From Burkholderiales bacterium (GTDB lineage Bacteria; Pseudomonadota; Gammaproteobacteria; Burkholderiales; Burkholderiaceae_C), in assembly GCA_947372225.1 (NCBI GenBank), contig CANBSV010000014.1:1-37572 (forward strand): a DNA stretch of 37,572 nt, written 5' to 3'. The notes below the pieces were generated by a model that saw nothing but the letters and a program-made list of their open reading frames with translations, searched no databases and was not told the DNA's origin. A program made the position numbers and the translations under genes. Below are positions 36,482-37,572 of this stretch, one piece after another (within the stretch, counting starts at the first letter, position 1; the number at the start of each line of letters is the position of its first letter).

Positions 36482-37572
36482 ATGTCCATCCATGTCGCGC
36501 TCAACCACGTGACCCATTACCGCTACGACCGGCCGATCACCCTCGGCCCTCAGGTCGTGCGGTTGCGTCCTGCTCCACATTCACGAACCCGCATCCTCAG
36601 CTACTCCATGCGCGTCGAGCCGGTCGGCCACTTCGTCAACTGGCAGCAAGACCCGCAGTCGAATTACCTTGCCCGGCTGGTGTTTCCCGAGCCGACCACC
36701 GAATTTCGCATCGAGATCGATCTGGTCGCCGAGATGTCGGTGCTCAACCCGTTCGACTTCTTCCTCGAGCCGTCGGCCGAGCAATTTCCGTTTTCCTACG
36801 AGCCTGAGCTGGCGGCCGAACTGGCGCCGTTCATGGCCAAGTGCGAGCTCACGCCCTTGTTCGAGCGGTATGTGGCCGACGTGCCACGCACCAAGAAGCA
36901 CACCAATGACTTTCTGGTCGAGTTGAACCAGCGCCTGCAAAAAGACATCAGCTACCTGATCCGCATGGAGCCGGGCGTGCAGTCGCCCGAGGAAACGCTG
37001 ACCAAGGCTTCCGGCTCATGCCGCGACAGCGCCTGGCTGATGGTGCAGGTGCTGCGCCATCTGGGGCTGGCCGCGCGGTTCGTGTCGGGCTACCTGATCC
37101 AGCTCAAGAGCGACATCAAGTCGCTCGACGGCCCGAGCGGCACCGAGATCGACTTCACTGACCTGCACGCCTGGTGCGAGGTGTTCCTGCCGGGTGCCGG
37201 CTGGATCGGCCTCGACCCCACGTCCGGATTGCTCGCCGGCGAGGGCCACATTCCGCTGGCGTGCTCGCCCGAGCCTTCGTCGGCCGCGCCGGTCAGCGGC
37301 GCCATCGACGAGTGCGAAACCGAGTTCGAGCACCACATGGAGGTCACCCGCGTGTGGGAGGCGCCGCGCGTGACGCTGCCCTACACCGATGACCAATGGA
37401 GCGACATCGAAGCGCTCGGGCACCAGGTCGATGCCGACCTGCTGGCCGGCGACGTGCGCCTCACGCAAGGTGGCGAGCCCACCTTCGTGTCGGTCGATGA
37501 CCGCGACGGCGCCGAATGGAACACCGAGGCCATGGGCCCGACCAAGCGGCTGCTGAGCGCCGACCTGATGGA
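36482..37572 (+). CDS. Transglutaminase-like/DUF2126 protein, 3' truncated
   Basis: The frame is open to the window end (363 codons and two bases). It begins MSIHVALNHVTHYRYDRPITLGPQVVRLRP, the N-terminal bacterial transglutaminase-associated domain. The core domain holds the Cys-His-Asp triad: C180 in SGSCRDSAWL, H229 in DLHAWCEV and D245 in GLDPTSGL. VRLTQGGEPTFVSVDDRDGAEWN near the end is the start of the DUF2126 segment, so the complete protein is probably over 1000 residues. These proteins are cysteine peptidases or transglutaminases acting with the ATP-grasp and alpha-E partners encoded just upstream. Confidence 0.93.
   Translation, partial: MSIHVALNHVTHYRYDRPITLGPQVVRLRPAPHSRTRILSYSMRVEPVGHFVNWQQDPQSNYLARLVFPEPTTEFRIEIDLVAEMSVLNPFDFFLEPSAEQFPFSYEPELAAELAPFMAKCELTPLFERYVADVPRTKKHTNDFLVELNQRLQKDISYLIRMEPGVQSPEETLTKASGSCRDSAWLMVQVLRHLGLAARFVSGYLIQLKSDIKSLDGPSGTEIDFTDLHAWCEVFLPGAGWIGLDPTSGLLAGEGHIPLACSPEPSSAAPVSGAIDECETEFEHHMEVTRVWEAPRVTLPYTDDQWSDIEALGHQVDADLLAGDVRLTQGGEPTFVSVDDRDGAEWNTEAMGPTKRLLSADLM

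Overview
The window is 37.6 kb of high-G+C bacterial chromosome, almost entirely coding. Gene content and protein signatures point to a betaproteobacterium of the order Burkholderiales, most like Comamonadaceae. Supporting features are the order dapA-bamC, coaBC-dut, parE-parC side by side, the cytochrome bd operon behind a GbsR/MarR regulator, and a DUF2946/TonB-receptor copper operon like the one known in Bordetella. The species is inferred from protein style only. No stretch longer than about 150 bases lacks a gene, and I see no tRNA, rRNA, CRISPR array or insertion sequence.

Layout. (1) 1-4859, plus strand: 3' part of purL, a DUF1624 membrane protein and rlmB. (2) 4867-12030, minus strand: an accessory defence block. 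In transcription order it holds a Phd/YefM-type antitoxin, a PIN toxin, a 66-aa unknown ORF, then hsdM-hsdS-(RhuM/Fic)-hsdR of a type I restriction-modification system. Nearly every junction is an overlapping stop/start. The RhuM/Fic gene is bracketed by a 21-bp direct repeat derived from the hsdR start. (3) 12094-16043, minus strand: egtD, a GbsR/MarR-type regulator and cydAB, with a palindrome in front of the regulator. (4) 16173-20542, mostly plus strand: coaBC, dut, a divergent SlyD-like FKBP, the RoxA-type ribosomal oxygenase, a small uncharacterised protein and an Ala/Pro/Val-rich lipoprotein ending at a strong terminator. (5) 20657-22822, minus strand: dapA-bamC. (6) 22928-27334, plus strand: parE-parC. 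(7) 27434-30264, plus strand: a copper-uptake operon made of a cruR-like DUF2946 upstream ORF with CXXC and C-terminal RAPP, a TonB-dependent receptor and a small periplasmic protein. (8) 30344-31296, minus strand: ridA-type gene and dsbB. (9) 31369-33818, plus strand: comEC with a possible 9-codon leader. (10) 33885-37572, plus strand: circularly permuted ATP-grasp, alpha-E protein and a transglutaminase-like protein running off the end.

The most interesting items are four: the copper-sensing nascent-peptide leader, the RhuM/Fic gene captured inside a type I restriction operon by what looks like a start-site duplication, the three-gene toxin-antitoxin unit leading into hsdM, and a shared promoter-to-ATG signature before rlmB, parE and comEC that suggests very short or absent 5' leaders.
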